From assembly GCA_030149115.1 (NCBI GenBank), contig JASBSE010000144.1, positions 1-15,858 of the forward strand: DNA of 15,858 bases, in the 5' to 3' direction. Below are positions 1 through 8,096 of this stretch, piece after piece. Numbering within the stretch: the first letter of the stretch is position 1; every line of letters starts with the position of its first letter. The position numbers were made by a program, and so were the translations under genes. This stretch comes from Winogradskyella sp. GTDB lineage: Bacteria > Bacteroidota > Bacteroidia > Flavobacteriales > Flavobacteriaceae. The notes beneath the pieces are model-generated. The model had not been told where the DNA came from, did no database searches, and saw only the letters and a program-made list of their open reading frames with translations.

Positions 1-1
1 C

Positions 2-58
2 AATGCAGGCGATACCGAATTAAAATATTTAGTGATTAAAAAATACGAAAAAGAGTAA
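2..58 (+). CDS. C-terminal tail of an upstream gene (partial)
   Basis: One frame is open from the window edge to a TAA at 56-58 and reads NAGDTELKYLVIKKYEKE. The other two + frames hit stops earlier. The stop lies 2 bp before the ATG of the GH105 gene, the tight spacing seen elsewhere in this operon, so it is probably the end of the preceding operon member. Eighteen residues are too few to assign a family. Confidence 0.6.
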   Translation, partial: NAGDTELKYLVIKKYEKE

Positions 59-60
59 AG

Positions 61-1287
61 ATGAAAAACATAGCACTCGTAGCAATATTAGCATTGAGTT
101 TTCTTACCAGTTGTAAAGAAGATAAGAAACAAACAGAGGAAACACCTGTGGCTAAAAAAGAAATTTCAGAGGACTTAAAATGGTCAGAGCGTATGGCGCT
201 TTCTGAAATCAAACGTTTTCCAGATCCTACACTTTTAGATTTTAGAGATAAGCCAAAATGGAGTTACACCAATGGTTTGGTTTTGCAAGCAATGTCTAAA
301 GTTTATGAAGAAACCAATAATCAAAAATTATACGATTACATCTACGATTATGCCAATAGAATGATTGAAGAAGATGGAGCTATAAAAACCTATAAAATGT
401 CCAATTATAATTTGGACATGATAAAGTCTGGCGATGCTATTTACTATGTTTATAACAAAACGGAAGAACCGCGCTTTAAGAAAGTAATGGACACCTTACA
501 CAAGCAGCTAGAAGGACAGCCAATAACGTCTGAAGGTGGATATTGGCACAAAAAAATATATCCATACCAAATGTGGTTAGATGGTGTGTATATGGCGGAA
601 CCGTTTCATACAAAATATGCTAAAGCGTATATGAATGAAGACGAAGCCAATAAGGTTTACGATAAAATTATGCTGCAGTTTGATTTAATTGAGAAGTACA
701 GCAGAGACCCAGAAACAGGTTTGTACTATCACGGTTGGGACGAAAGCAAAGAACAAAAATGGGCTGATAAAGAAACAGGATTGTCACAAAATTTTTGGTC
801 TCGCGGAATGGGTTGGTACGGAATGGCATTGGTAGATGTGTTAGATTATTTGCCAAAAGACCACGAAGGTAGAGAGAGATTAATTAAGTATCTCAACCAA
901 TATGCAGAAGCCATTGTAAAATACCAAGATGAAAAAACAGGTACGTGGTACCAAGTACTAAATCTTCCAGAAAAAGAAGGTAACTATTTAGAGGCAACAG
1001 GTACAAGTATGTTTACGTATACTTTAGCAAAAGGTGTTAACAAAGGCTATTTGCCAAAACAATATTTAGACAATGCTAATAAGGCCTTTAATGGCATTTT
1101 AGAAACGTTCATCACTGTTGAGGATAATGGTGTCGTTAACCTAAATAAATGTTGTGGAGTAGCAGGTTTGGGAGGCAATCCATATAGAGATGGCACTTTT
1201 GAATATTACATCGGCGAAATTATTAGGTCTAATGACCCAAAAGGTACAGGTCCTTTTATGATGGCTGCTTTAGAACTTAACAAGTAA
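61..1287 (+). CDS. GH105 unsaturated rhamnogalacturonyl/uronyl hydrolase, lipoprotein
   Basis: This 408-residue protein matches the YteR/GH105 family, which removes the 4,5-unsaturated uronic acid left at the non-reducing end of oligosaccharides by pectin or rhamnogalacturonan lyases. The N-terminus is a lipoprotein signal with lipobox LTSC (Cys18) followed by a charged linker, so it is probably membrane-anchored in the periplasm or at the surface. The hallmark stretch YPYQMWLDGVYMAEPF carries the likely catalytic Asp174. FWSRGMGWYGMALVDVL (roughly 245-261) and the late CCGVAGLGG motif are also typical of the family's alpha/alpha barrel. The length is slightly above the usual 370-390 because of the signal peptide and linker. 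It would act after the PL10 lyase encoded downstream. Whether it prefers unsaturated galacturonate or glucuronate cannot be read from the sequence. Confidence 0.9.
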   Translation: MKNIALVAILALSFLTSCKEDKKQTEETPVAKKEISEDLKWSERMALSEIKRFPDPTLLDFRDKPKWSYTNGLVLQAMSKVYEETNNQKLYDYIYDYANRMIEEDGAIKTYKMSNYNLDMIKSGDAIYYVYNKTEEPRFKKVMDTLHKQLEGQPITSEGGYWHKKIYPYQMWLDGVYMAEPFHTKYAKAYMNEDEANKVYDKIMLQFDLIEKYSRDPETGLYYHGWDESKEQKWADKETGLSQNFWSRGMGWYGMALVDVLDYLPKDHEGRERLIKYLNQYAEAIVKYQDEKTGTWYQVLNLPEKEGNYLEATGTSMFTYTLAKGVNKGYLPKQYLDNANKAFNGILETFITVEDNGVVNLNKCCGVAGLGGNPYRDGTFEYYIGEIIRSNDPKGTGPFMMAALELNK

Positions 1288-1302
1288 AATTGAAAGATAC
1301 AT

Positions 1303-1345
1303 CAGTTCTAGTGATTTTGAAACGCTGGAAATTGTATCGAGAACA
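1303..1345. repeat. Degenerate flavobacterial intergenic palindrome
   Basis: The 69-bp gap between the GH105 and oxidoreductase genes contains CAGTTCTAGTGATTTT and, after a short spacer, AAATTGTATCGAGAAC. The outer ends form an imperfect inverted repeat (GTTCT with AGAAC). From memory it resembles an abundant intergenic repeat of Flavobacteriaceae (CAGTTCGAGTG ... TGTATCGAGAAC), here with a degraded central stem. That recollection has not been checked. No T-tract follows, so it is not an obvious terminator. Confidence 0.4.
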
Positions 1346-1356
1346 ATAACATTATT

Positions 1357-2400
1357 ATGGCTACCATCAACACAGCACTTTGTTCGTACGGAATGAGCGG
1401 ACATTTATTTCACGCACCATTTATTGAAGCGCATCCAGATTTTAATCTTTATGCAGTTTTTGAACGAACAAAAAACTTAGCTGAAAAAAAGTATCCCAAT
1501 ATCAAAACGTTTCGTGCTTTAGATGATATTCTAAAAGATGAAACCATTGATTTAGTAGTGGTTAATACACCAAACATTACACACTACGATTACACCAAAA
1601 AAGCGCTTGAAGCTGGTAAACACGTCATCGTAGAAAAACCCTTTACGGTTACGTCAAAAGAGGCTGAAGAATTGATAGTCTTAGCCGAAAGACAAAACCT
1701 AAAACTTTCAGTCTATCACAACAGACGCTGGGATAGCGACTTTAAAACCGTAAAGAAAGTTGTGCAACAAGGAGTGTTGGGAGATATTATTGAAGCTGAA
1801 TTTCATTACGATAGGTTCGACCCAGATCTGAGTTATAAAAACCACAAAGAAACACCAACCGAAGGTGTTGGTAGTTTATACGATTTGGGTTCGCATCTCA
1901 TTGACCAAGCATTGCAACTGTTTGGTATGCCAAACGGTGTTTTTGCAACTTTAGATACATTCAGAAAAGATTCTAAAGTAGGCGATTATTTTGATGTGAA
2001 ACTTTACTATGATTCGCATTTTGTAACTCTAAAATCCAGTTATTTTGTAAGAGAGCCATTGCCTGCCTATAGTATTCACGGTACAAAAGGCTCGTTTATA
2101 AAATCTAAAGCTGATATTCAGGAAACCGAACTTCAAAAAGAAATAAAACCCAATACAGCAAATTGGGGAATTGAACCTGAATCTGAAAGAGGATTGCTTC
2201 ACACAATTGAAAATAATACCTCAAAAAAAGAACTCGTTGTAACTGAACAAGGCAATTATATGTCCTATTACAATGGAGTTGCTGAAGCTATAAAGAATAA
2301 TAAATCATTACCTGTTACTGCAGAAGAAGCAACCGAAGTTATAAAAATTATTGAAGCTTCTTTTTTAAGTAACACAGAAAAGAAAGTCATTACCCTATGA
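1357..2400 (+). CDS. Gfo/Idh/MocA-family NAD(P)-dependent oxidoreductase
   Basis: The 347-residue product has an N-terminal Rossmann domain (about 1-120) and a C-terminal alpha/beta domain, as in YhhX/IolW-type sugar or inositol dehydrogenases. The nucleotide-binding loop reads CSYGMSGHLFHAPF, where the first glycine of GxGxxG is serine. The signature VEKPFTV lies near residue 95, and YDLGSHLIDQAL (about 175-186) supplies the conserved catalytic-region histidine. There is no signal peptide, so it is cytoplasmic, unlike its secreted neighbours. Its stop overlaps the next gene's start (ATGA at 2397-2400), which indicates co-transcription. It probably oxidises or reduces a sugar released by the locus, but the substrate cannot be named from the sequence. 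Confidence 0.85.
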   Translation: MATINTALCSYGMSGHLFHAPFIEAHPDFNLYAVFERTKNLAEKKYPNIKTFRALDDILKDETIDLVVVNTPNITHYDYTKKALEAGKHVIVEKPFTVTSKEAEELIVLAERQNLKLSVYHNRRWDSDFKTVKKVVQQGVLGDIIEAEFHYDRFDPDLSYKNHKETPTEGVGSLYDLGSHLIDQALQLFGMPNGVFATLDTFRKDSKVGDYFDVKLYYDSHFVTLKSSYFVREPLPAYSIHGTKGSFIKSKADIQETELQKEIKPNTANWGIEPESERGLLHTIENNTSKKELVVTEQGNYMSYYNGVAEAIKNNKSLPVTAEEATEVIKIIEASFLSNTEKKVITL

Positions 2401-4007
2401 AAAATATAAGTTTAATAGCCACATTTTTTATAGTCTTCAATTGTATGGCGCAAGACAAGTTTGTGTCCGAAGTTTGGGTGTCAGATAATGGAGATGGTAC
2501 ATACACCAATCCAGTTTTACATTCCGATTTTTCAGACCCAGATGTCGTTAGAGTTGGCGAAGATTATTATATGACGGCTTCGTCATTTACCTGTTCGCCT
2601 GGTTTGCCGATTTTACATTCCAAGGATTTGGTAAATTGGGAATTGGTAAACTACGCTTTACAAAAACAAGTGCCATTAGAGGTTTTTGACAAACCACAAC
2701 ACGGAAAAGGTGTTTGGGCACCTTGTATTCGTTTTCATAAGGGCGAATATTACATCTACTATCCTGACCCAGATTTTGGTATTTATATGATTAAAACCAA
2801 AGACCCAAAAGGTGCTTGGTCAGAGCCTGTTTTGGTTAAAGGAGGCAAAGGATTGATTGACCCAACACCACTTTGGGATGATGACGGAAAAGTATATTTA
2901 GCTTATGCTTTCGCAGGAAGTCGTGCAGGCATAAAGAGTTTATTAGTTGTGTGCAGTATGAATGCTGAAGGTACCAAAACTAATGATGATGAGGTTATTA
3001 TTATTGATGGTCATAAAGAAGAATCTACTATTGAAGGTCCTAAGTTTTACAAACGAAATGGCTACTACTACATTTTTGCACCTGCAGGTGGAGTACCAAC
3101 AGGATGGCAAACTATTTTAAGGTCAAAGTCAGTTTTTGGACCTTACGAAAAAAAGAAAGTTTTACATCAAGGTAATACCGAAATCAATGGCCCACATCAA
3201 GGAGCTTGGGTAGATACTGTTACTGGCGAAGATTGGTTTCTTCATTTTCAGGATAAAGATATGTATGGTCGTATAGTTCATATGCTGCCAATGTCTTGGG
3301 AAAACGATTGGCCAGTTATGGGAGTAGACCAAAACAATGATGGTATTGGCGAACCTGTAACCACATATAAAAAGCCAAATGTTGGAAAAACCTATCCTAT
3401 AGCAACACCACCAGATTCTGATGAGTTTAATGAACCAAAAAGAGGTTTACAATGGCAATGGCACGCTAATCCACAAGTGTATTATGGTTTCCCAACACCA
3501 ATGGGACATTATACAATGTATTGCAGACCACGACCAGAAGATTCTGGTAATCTGCACGACGTTCCAAATTTGTTATTGCAAAAATTTCCTGCAGAATCGT
3601 TTACGGCAACTACCAAATTAACGTTTAATGCCAGACACGATAACGAGCAAGTTGGCTTTTTAATTATGGGATTGAGCTATAGTTATATTAAATTCTCACA
3701 AGAAGATGGACAGTTGTATGTGTCGCAGGTAACGTGTAAAGACGCACACAAAGAAGGCAAAGAAAATGAAAGTGAAAAAATAAAAGTAGATAGCAATACA
3801 ATTTATCTTCAAATTAAAGTAGATAAAGGTGGGGAGTGTCATTTTTATTACAGTACAAATAACAAAAGATTTAAGCCTGTAGGAGACACATTCAAAGCAA
3901 GAGAAGGCAGATGGATAGGTGCAAAAATAGGTTACTTGGCATTAAGAGAAGGTAATATTAATGATGCAGGAAGTTTAGATATTGACTGGATTCGATTTAA
4001 AAAATAA
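2397..4007 (+). CDS. Secreted GH43 glycosidase (beta-xylosidase/alpha-L-arabinofuranosidase type)
   Basis: This 536-residue protein has a signal peptide (MKNISLIATFFIVFNCMA|Q) and then a five-bladed propeller GH43 domain (about 33-330). The three acidic residues expected in the family are visible: Asp47 in FSDPDV as base, Asp155 in LIDPTPLWDDDG as pKa modulator and Glu213 in IEGPKFY as acid. The motif SFTCSPGLPILHSKDLVNW is typical of the clade that includes subfamilies 10 and 12. The C-terminal part (about 340-536, ending DIDWIRFKK) looks like the beta-sandwich (concanavalin A-like) domain often fused to GH43 xylosidases. In a pectin locus it probably removes arabinose or xylose side chains. 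The start overlaps the upstream stop by 4 bp. Family assignment is firm; substrate is inferred. Confidence 0.88.
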   Translation: MKNISLIATFFIVFNCMAQDKFVSEVWVSDNGDGTYTNPVLHSDFSDPDVVRVGEDYYMTASSFTCSPGLPILHSKDLVNWELVNYALQKQVPLEVFDKPQHGKGVWAPCIRFHKGEYYIYYPDPDFGIYMIKTKDPKGAWSEPVLVKGGKGLIDPTPLWDDDGKVYLAYAFAGSRAGIKSLLVVCSMNAEGTKTNDDEVIIIDGHKEESTIEGPKFYKRNGYYYIFAPAGGVPTGWQTILRSKSVFGPYEKKKVLHQGNTEINGPHQGAWVDTVTGEDWFLHFQDKDMYGRIVHMLPMSWENDWPVMGVDQNNDGIGEPVTTYKKPNVGKTYPIATPPDSDEFNEPKRGLQWQWHANPQVYYGFPTPMGHYTMYCRPRPEDSGNLHDVPNLLLQKFPAESFTATTKLTFNARHDNEQVGFLIMGLSYSYIKFSQEDGQLYVSQVTCKDAHKEGKENESEKIKVDSNTIYLQIKVDKGGECHFYYSTNNKRFKPVGDTFKAREGRWIGAKIGYLALREGNINDAGSLDIDWIRFKK

Positions 4008-5200
4008 TGAAAAGAACAAAGTCAATACAATCGTTATTCGTGTTCGCTTTCTTTGCAATGTTCTTGTTTCAAAATTGTACAAGAGACAAAGCGAGTGCAT
4101 TTCCTTTTAGTGTAAATATCGATATCTTCGATACGCTTCAACCAAAAGATTTAGGTTTAAAACTTCCAAAAGGTATTGAAACACATACCATTTTTAAACC
4201 CACAGATAGTACAGACCATTTTAGTAATGGAGCAGTAATGACAGCTTTCAAAGGCGAGTTGTACTGTCAGTGGCAAAGTTCGTCTAAAGATGAAGATTCT
4301 GATGATACTTGGGTGGCCTATAGTAAAAGCACAGATGGTGTACATTGGAGCAAACCAATGGTTTTAGCAGCATCCTTAGAAGAGGGTTATTGTACTTCTG
4401 GTGGCTGGTGGACGTACAAGGATTCACTAATTGCTTTTATTAATGTTTGGCCATCAAAAGTGTCGCCAAAAGGTGGTTTTACCCATTACAAAATAAGTGC
4501 TGATGGATTAAGTTGGTCTAAAGAAAAACCAGTATTAATGGAAGATAATACAGCTATGAATGCCGTATTTGAGCAAGATCCACATCAGCTTACTAATGGT
4601 CGTATCATCAATGCTGCACATTTTCAACCAGGATTACAAGTGTCGCCAATATACACAGACGACCCAAAAGGTGTTAGAGGTTGGATGAGAGCTCACTTTA
4701 GAAATAATTCAGAAAAAAATAATGTCTCTCAAGAAATTGAGCCGAGTAGTTTCAGAAAAAAAAATAATACTTTGGTAATGGTGTTTAGAGACCAATTCAG
4801 TTCGTTTCAGACCTTAGCTTCAATTAGTGAAGATAACGGTAAAAGCTGGACGACACCAGTTGAGACCACAATGCCAGACTCTAGGTCTAAGCAAAGTGCA
4901 GGGAATTTTCCTGATGGTTCCGCTTATATCATCAACAATCCTGTGCAATCCAAAACAAGAATGCCTTTGGCTGTAACGCTTAGTAATGATGGTAATCTGT
5001 TTACCAATGCGTATGTGCTTCGCAAAGGAGGAGATGCTATACAGCCATTGCAATACCAAGGCAAGTACAAACGATTGGGTTATCATTACCCTAAGTCGTT
5101 TATCTTCAACGATAATTTATATGTGTCTTACACTACCAATAAGGAAGATGTAGAGTATACTAAAGTTCCGTTGATTAGCCTAAAAACCACTAATCCTTAA
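4007..5200 (+). CDS. Sialidase-like beta-propeller lipoprotein, specificity unknown
   Basis: The 397-residue product starts with a hydrophobic signal ending in FQNC (Cys24), probably a lipoprotein signal. The rest carries regularly spaced Asp-box (BNR) motifs: STDGVHW (108-114), SADGLSW (164-170), SEDNGKSW (274-281) and a weaker SNDGNLF (326-332). This indicates a six-bladed sialidase-fold propeller. Other recognisable stretches are DTWVAYSKSTDG and VMVFRDQFSSFQTLASISEDNG. The ATG shares one base with the GH43 stop, so it belongs to the same operon. A true sialidase is unlikely beside pectin enzymes. The fold is also used by other glycosidases and lyases, including GH145-type enzymes. It more likely acts on a pectin side chain or rhamnogalacturonan, but no catalytic set was identified with confidence. 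Confidence 0.72.
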   Translation: MKRTKSIQSLFVFAFFAMFLFQNCTRDKASAFPFSVNIDIFDTLQPKDLGLKLPKGIETHTIFKPTDSTDHFSNGAVMTAFKGELYCQWQSSSKDEDSDDTWVAYSKSTDGVHWSKPMVLAASLEEGYCTSGGWWTYKDSLIAFINVWPSKVSPKGGFTHYKISADGLSWSKEKPVLMEDNTAMNAVFEQDPHQLTNGRIINAAHFQPGLQVSPIYTDDPKGVRGWMRAHFRNNSEKNNVSQEIEPSSFRKKNNTLVMVFRDQFSSFQTLASISEDNGKSWTTPVETTMPDSRSKQSAGNFPDGSAYIINNPVQSKTRMPLAVTLSNDGNLFTNAYVLRKGGDAIQPLQYQGKYKRLGYHYPKSFIFNDNLYVSYTTNKEDVEYTKVPLISLKTTNP

Positions 5201-5211
5201 AATGATTAATT

Positions 5212-7230
5212 ATGAAATTCAATCCTAATTATAAAATTATACTAGTCGTAATCGGACTATGTTTCTTAACCGGAATTTCGGCTCAGGTTCACGATAAATC
5301 CTGGCAAAAAATTATTCACGATAAACCTGATGAATGGTTTAAGTCTGAAGAAGCCAAAAACTATGCAGAAAATGTATTGTTATATCAACGAGACATTGGT
5401 GGTTGGCCAAAAAATGTGCAAATGCATCATATCTTAAGTGATAAAGAAAAAGCCGATTTACTTAATAAAAAGAAAACTAATGAAGGTGCTACAACAGACA
5501 ATGGAGCGACCATACAAGAAATGTTGTTTCTCTCAAGAATCTACGCGCAAACTAATAATGAAAAGTATAAAAATGCCTTTTTAAAAGGTGTAGATTATAT
5601 TCTTGAAGCACAATACGATAATGGAGGCTGGCCACAATTTTACCCATTAAAAAAAGGCTATTACACACACATTACCTATAATGATGATTCTATGGTAAAC
5701 ATTATGAATTTGCTTCATCATTTAAAAAAGAATACCGATTACTATTCTGTAAAATTACCAAAAGAGCAGCTAGAACGTGTTAACGACGCATTTAGAAAAG
5801 GTGTAGATTGCATTTTAAAAACCCAATACAAGCAAAATGGAGTTTTAACAGCTTGGTGTGCGCAACACGATGAGTTTACCTTAGAGCCAGCAGATGCACG
5901 TTCTTTTGAGCTAAAATCTTTGAGTGGTGCAGAATCAGCACATATTGTATTGTTGCTGATGTCTATTGAAAATCCATCAAAAGAAATTATAAATGCCGTA
6001 AATAGTGCTGTAGCTTGGTTTGAAAAGACTAAGATTAATGGACTAAGAAAAGATAGAATTTACAATGGAGTTGGAAAGATAGTTGACAAACGAATGATAC
6101 CAGATGAAACTGCACCTGCAATTTGGGCACGTTTTATGAATTTGGAAGACAACAAACCTTTTTTCTGCGATAGAGATGGTATTAAAAAATGGAAATTAGA
6201 AGACATTGGTGCTGAACGAAGAAATGGTTACGCTTGGTACAGAAGTGACCCTCAAATGGTTCTAGATGCCTATCCAAACTGGAAAAAGAAATACGATTTA
6301 TCTCAGAAGAATTCGCCATCAAATCCATTCAAAATTGTTGTGGCACAAGATGGTAGTGGAGATTACACCTCTATTGTTGAAGCCATAAAAAATACCAAGG
6401 CTTTTCCGTATGATAGAATCACAATTTTTATTAAGAATGGAGTCTACAAAGAGAAAGTGAAAATCCACGAGTGGAACCAAAATTTAGCATTGGTTGGCGA
6501 GAGTAAAGAAAACACCATTATAACTTATGACGATTATTTTAATAAAGTAGGATTGGGTAGAAACAGTACATTTTACACCTACACATTATTGGTTGAAGCT
6601 AATAATGTCATTTTAAAAAATCTCACGATTGAAAATTCTTCAGGCGAAGTTGGACAAGCCGTTGCATTGTCTGTGTTTTCAGATGAGGTAGCAGTCATTA
6701 ATTGTAATTTATTGGGCAATCAAGATACTTTGTATGCTTCAGGAAAAGGGAAGCAATATTACAAAGACTGTTATATCGAAGGTACAACCGATTTTATCTT
6801 TGGAAGCGCAACAGCCTTTTTTGAAAACTGCGAAATCTACAGTAAAAAGAACTCTTACATCACAGCAGCATCAACACCAAAAGATTCGTTGTTTGGTTAT
6901 GTGTTTAAAGACTGTAAAATCACTGCAGATAAAGCTGTGGATAAAGTATATTTAGGAAGACCTTGGCGAGTATACGCGCAAACCGTTTTTATGAATTGCG
7001 AATTAGGAAAGCACATCTTGCCAATAGGTTGGCACAATTGGTCTAAACCAGAAGCTGAAAAAACTGCGTTTTATGCAGAATATGAAAATAAAGGCGAAGG
7101 TTATAAACCATCAGAACGTGTAGAATGGTCGCACCAATTAACTAAACGTGAAGCAAAAAAGTACACCCTAAAAAATGTACTGGGTAAATACAAAGAAACC
7201 TCAAAAAAAGAATGGTATGAAGGCCCATAA
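5212..7230 (+). CDS. PL10 pectate lyase - CE8 pectin methylesterase fusion, secreted
   Basis: A 672-residue two-enzyme protein with a type I signal peptide (cleavage near GISA|Q, residue 24). Residues about 30-355 match PL10 pectate lyase: RDIGGWPKN, DNGATIQEML, YDNGGWPQFYPL, TAWCAQHDEFTLEPADARSFE (Arg230 is a candidate catalytic base) and a final RRNGYAWY. Residues about 372-665 are a complete CE8 methylesterase beginning PFKIVVAQDGSGDYTSI. It keeps QAVAL (Gln482), QDTLY (Gln504, Asp505), DFIFG (Asp527) and LGRPW (Arg583, Trp585). One polypeptide could therefore remove methyl esters and then cut the exposed galacturonan by beta-elimination, giving the unsaturated ends the GH105 enzyme removes. 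It follows the propeller gene after 11 bp. There is no frameshift between the domains. Confidence 0.92.
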   Translation: MKFNPNYKIILVVIGLCFLTGISAQVHDKSWQKIIHDKPDEWFKSEEAKNYAENVLLYQRDIGGWPKNVQMHHILSDKEKADLLNKKKTNEGATTDNGATIQEMLFLSRIYAQTNNEKYKNAFLKGVDYILEAQYDNGGWPQFYPLKKGYYTHITYNDDSMVNIMNLLHHLKKNTDYYSVKLPKEQLERVNDAFRKGVDCILKTQYKQNGVLTAWCAQHDEFTLEPADARSFELKSLSGAESAHIVLLLMSIENPSKEIINAVNSAVAWFEKTKINGLRKDRIYNGVGKIVDKRMIPDETAPAIWARFMNLEDNKPFFCDRDGIKKWKLEDIGAERRNGYAWYRSDPQMVLDAYPNWKKKYDLSQKNSPSNPFKIVVAQDGSGDYTSIVEAIKNTKAFPYDRITIFIKNGVYKEKVKIHEWNQNLALVGESKENTIITYDDYFNKVGLGRNSTFYTYTLLVEANNVILKNLTIENSSGEVGQAVALSVFSDEVAVINCNLLGNQDTLYASGKGKQYYKDCYIEGTTDFIFGSATAFFENCEIYSKKNSYITAASTPKDSLFGYVFKDCKITADKAVDKVYLGRPWRVYAQTVFMNCELGKHILPIGWHNWSKPEAEKTAFYAEYENKGEGYKPSERVEWSHQLTKREAKKYTLKNVLGKYKETSKKEWYEGP

Positions 7231-7235
7231 TGGGC
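7223..7235 (+). other. Short inverted repeat around the PL10-CE8 stop codon
   Basis: GCCCA and TGGGC flank the TAA stop (7228-7230), giving a 5-bp GC-rich stem with the stop codon as its loop. No T-tract follows, so it is not a standard intrinsic terminator. It could affect translation termination or mRNA stability, or be chance. Confidence 0.3.
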
Positions 7236-7309
7236 ATTTGGCAAACGGAGACCTTACCCACCAAAATAATTAAAGAAGAAACCATAGGTTCTTGATAAAA
7301 TTTAAATAG

Positions 7310-8095
7310 ATGAAACACTGTAGAATAATCTTAGTTTTAGTAATTGTACTATTTCAATCGTGTAATAAGACGACTGAAACTAAAAAAGAGGAGCCTGCAA
7401 AGACCGTTGAAAACGTTTCGATTTATACCATTGGGGATTCAACGATGTCAGATAAGGTAAATCCAGATGAAAACCCAGAGCGTGGTTGGTGCCAATTATT
7501 ACCAACGCTTCTCAACGATAAAGCAACGGTAAAAAATCACGCTGTAAATGGTAGAAGTACCAGAAGTTTTATCACTGAAGGTCGATGGGATTCTGTGCAA
7601 AAACAACTTAAAAAAGGAGATTATGTATTCATTCAATTTGGGCATAACGACCAAAAAATAACCAATCCGCAACGTTTTACCAATCCGCATACAGCATACA
7701 GACACAACTTGATAAAGTTTGTAGAAGAAACAAGAGCAAACGAAGCCATTCCTGTGCTTTTTTCGTCGATAGTAAGACGAAATTTTAATGCAGATTCCAC
7801 ATTAGTAGACACTCACGGAGTATATCCTTTAGAAACAAGATTGGTAGCTCAAGAGTACGATGTTCCGTTTGTAGATTTGCAATACCTTACTGAAACGCTA
7901 GAGGAATCTTATGGAGTTGAAGGCTCTAAGAAACTGCATTTGCATTTTGCGCCAGGCGAAATTGCATATTTTCCAGAAGGAAAAGAAGACAATACCCATT
8001 TATCAGTTTTAGGAGCAACCGAAGTCGCAAAATTGGCTGTTGCAGAGTTGGTGGACAAGATTGAAGCGTTTAATGTTTATGTGAAAAAAGACTAA
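7310..8095 (+). CDS. CE12-type rhamnogalacturonan acetylesterase (SGNH hydrolase), lipoprotein
   Basis: The 261-residue protein has a lipoprotein signal (FQSC, Cys18), then an SGNH hydrolase domain from about residue 36. The four conserved blocks are present: GDST with nucleophile Ser44, NGRSTRSF with Gly81, FGHNDQ with Asn113, and DNTHLS with Asp227 and His230. The sequence IGDSTMSDK together with NGRSTRSFITEGRW is characteristic of family CE12, which removes acetyl groups from rhamnogalacturonan I or other pectic polymers. It starts after a 79-bp gap, the widest in the upstream operon, and is followed one base later by another esterase gene. Deacetylation would open the backbone to lyases. 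The precise acetylated substrate is inferred. Confidence 0.88.
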   Translation: MKHCRIILVLVIVLFQSCNKTTETKKEEPAKTVENVSIYTIGDSTMSDKVNPDENPERGWCQLLPTLLNDKATVKNHAVNGRSTRSFITEGRWDSVQKQLKKGDYVFIQFGHNDQKITNPQRFTNPHTAYRHNLIKFVEETRANEAIPVLFSSIVRRNFNADSTLVDTHGVYPLETRLVAQEYDVPFVDLQYLTETLEESYGVEGSKKLHLHFAPGEIAYFPEGKEDNTHLSVLGATEVAKLAVAELVDKIEAFNVYVKKD

Positions 8096-8096
8096 A

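Noticed and set aside
668..856. Antisense open frame inside the GH105 gene
   Set aside because: It lies wholly within a well-supported gene, has no recognisable domain and no promoter. The same applies to similar open frames at 3421-3621, 4157-4345, 4820-5086, 6734-6955, 7499-7705 and 10238-10462.
4007..5200. Calling the propeller protein a true sialidase (GH33)
   Set aside because: Asp-boxes show the fold only. The complete sialidase arginine triad was not convincingly identified and the context is pectin degradation.
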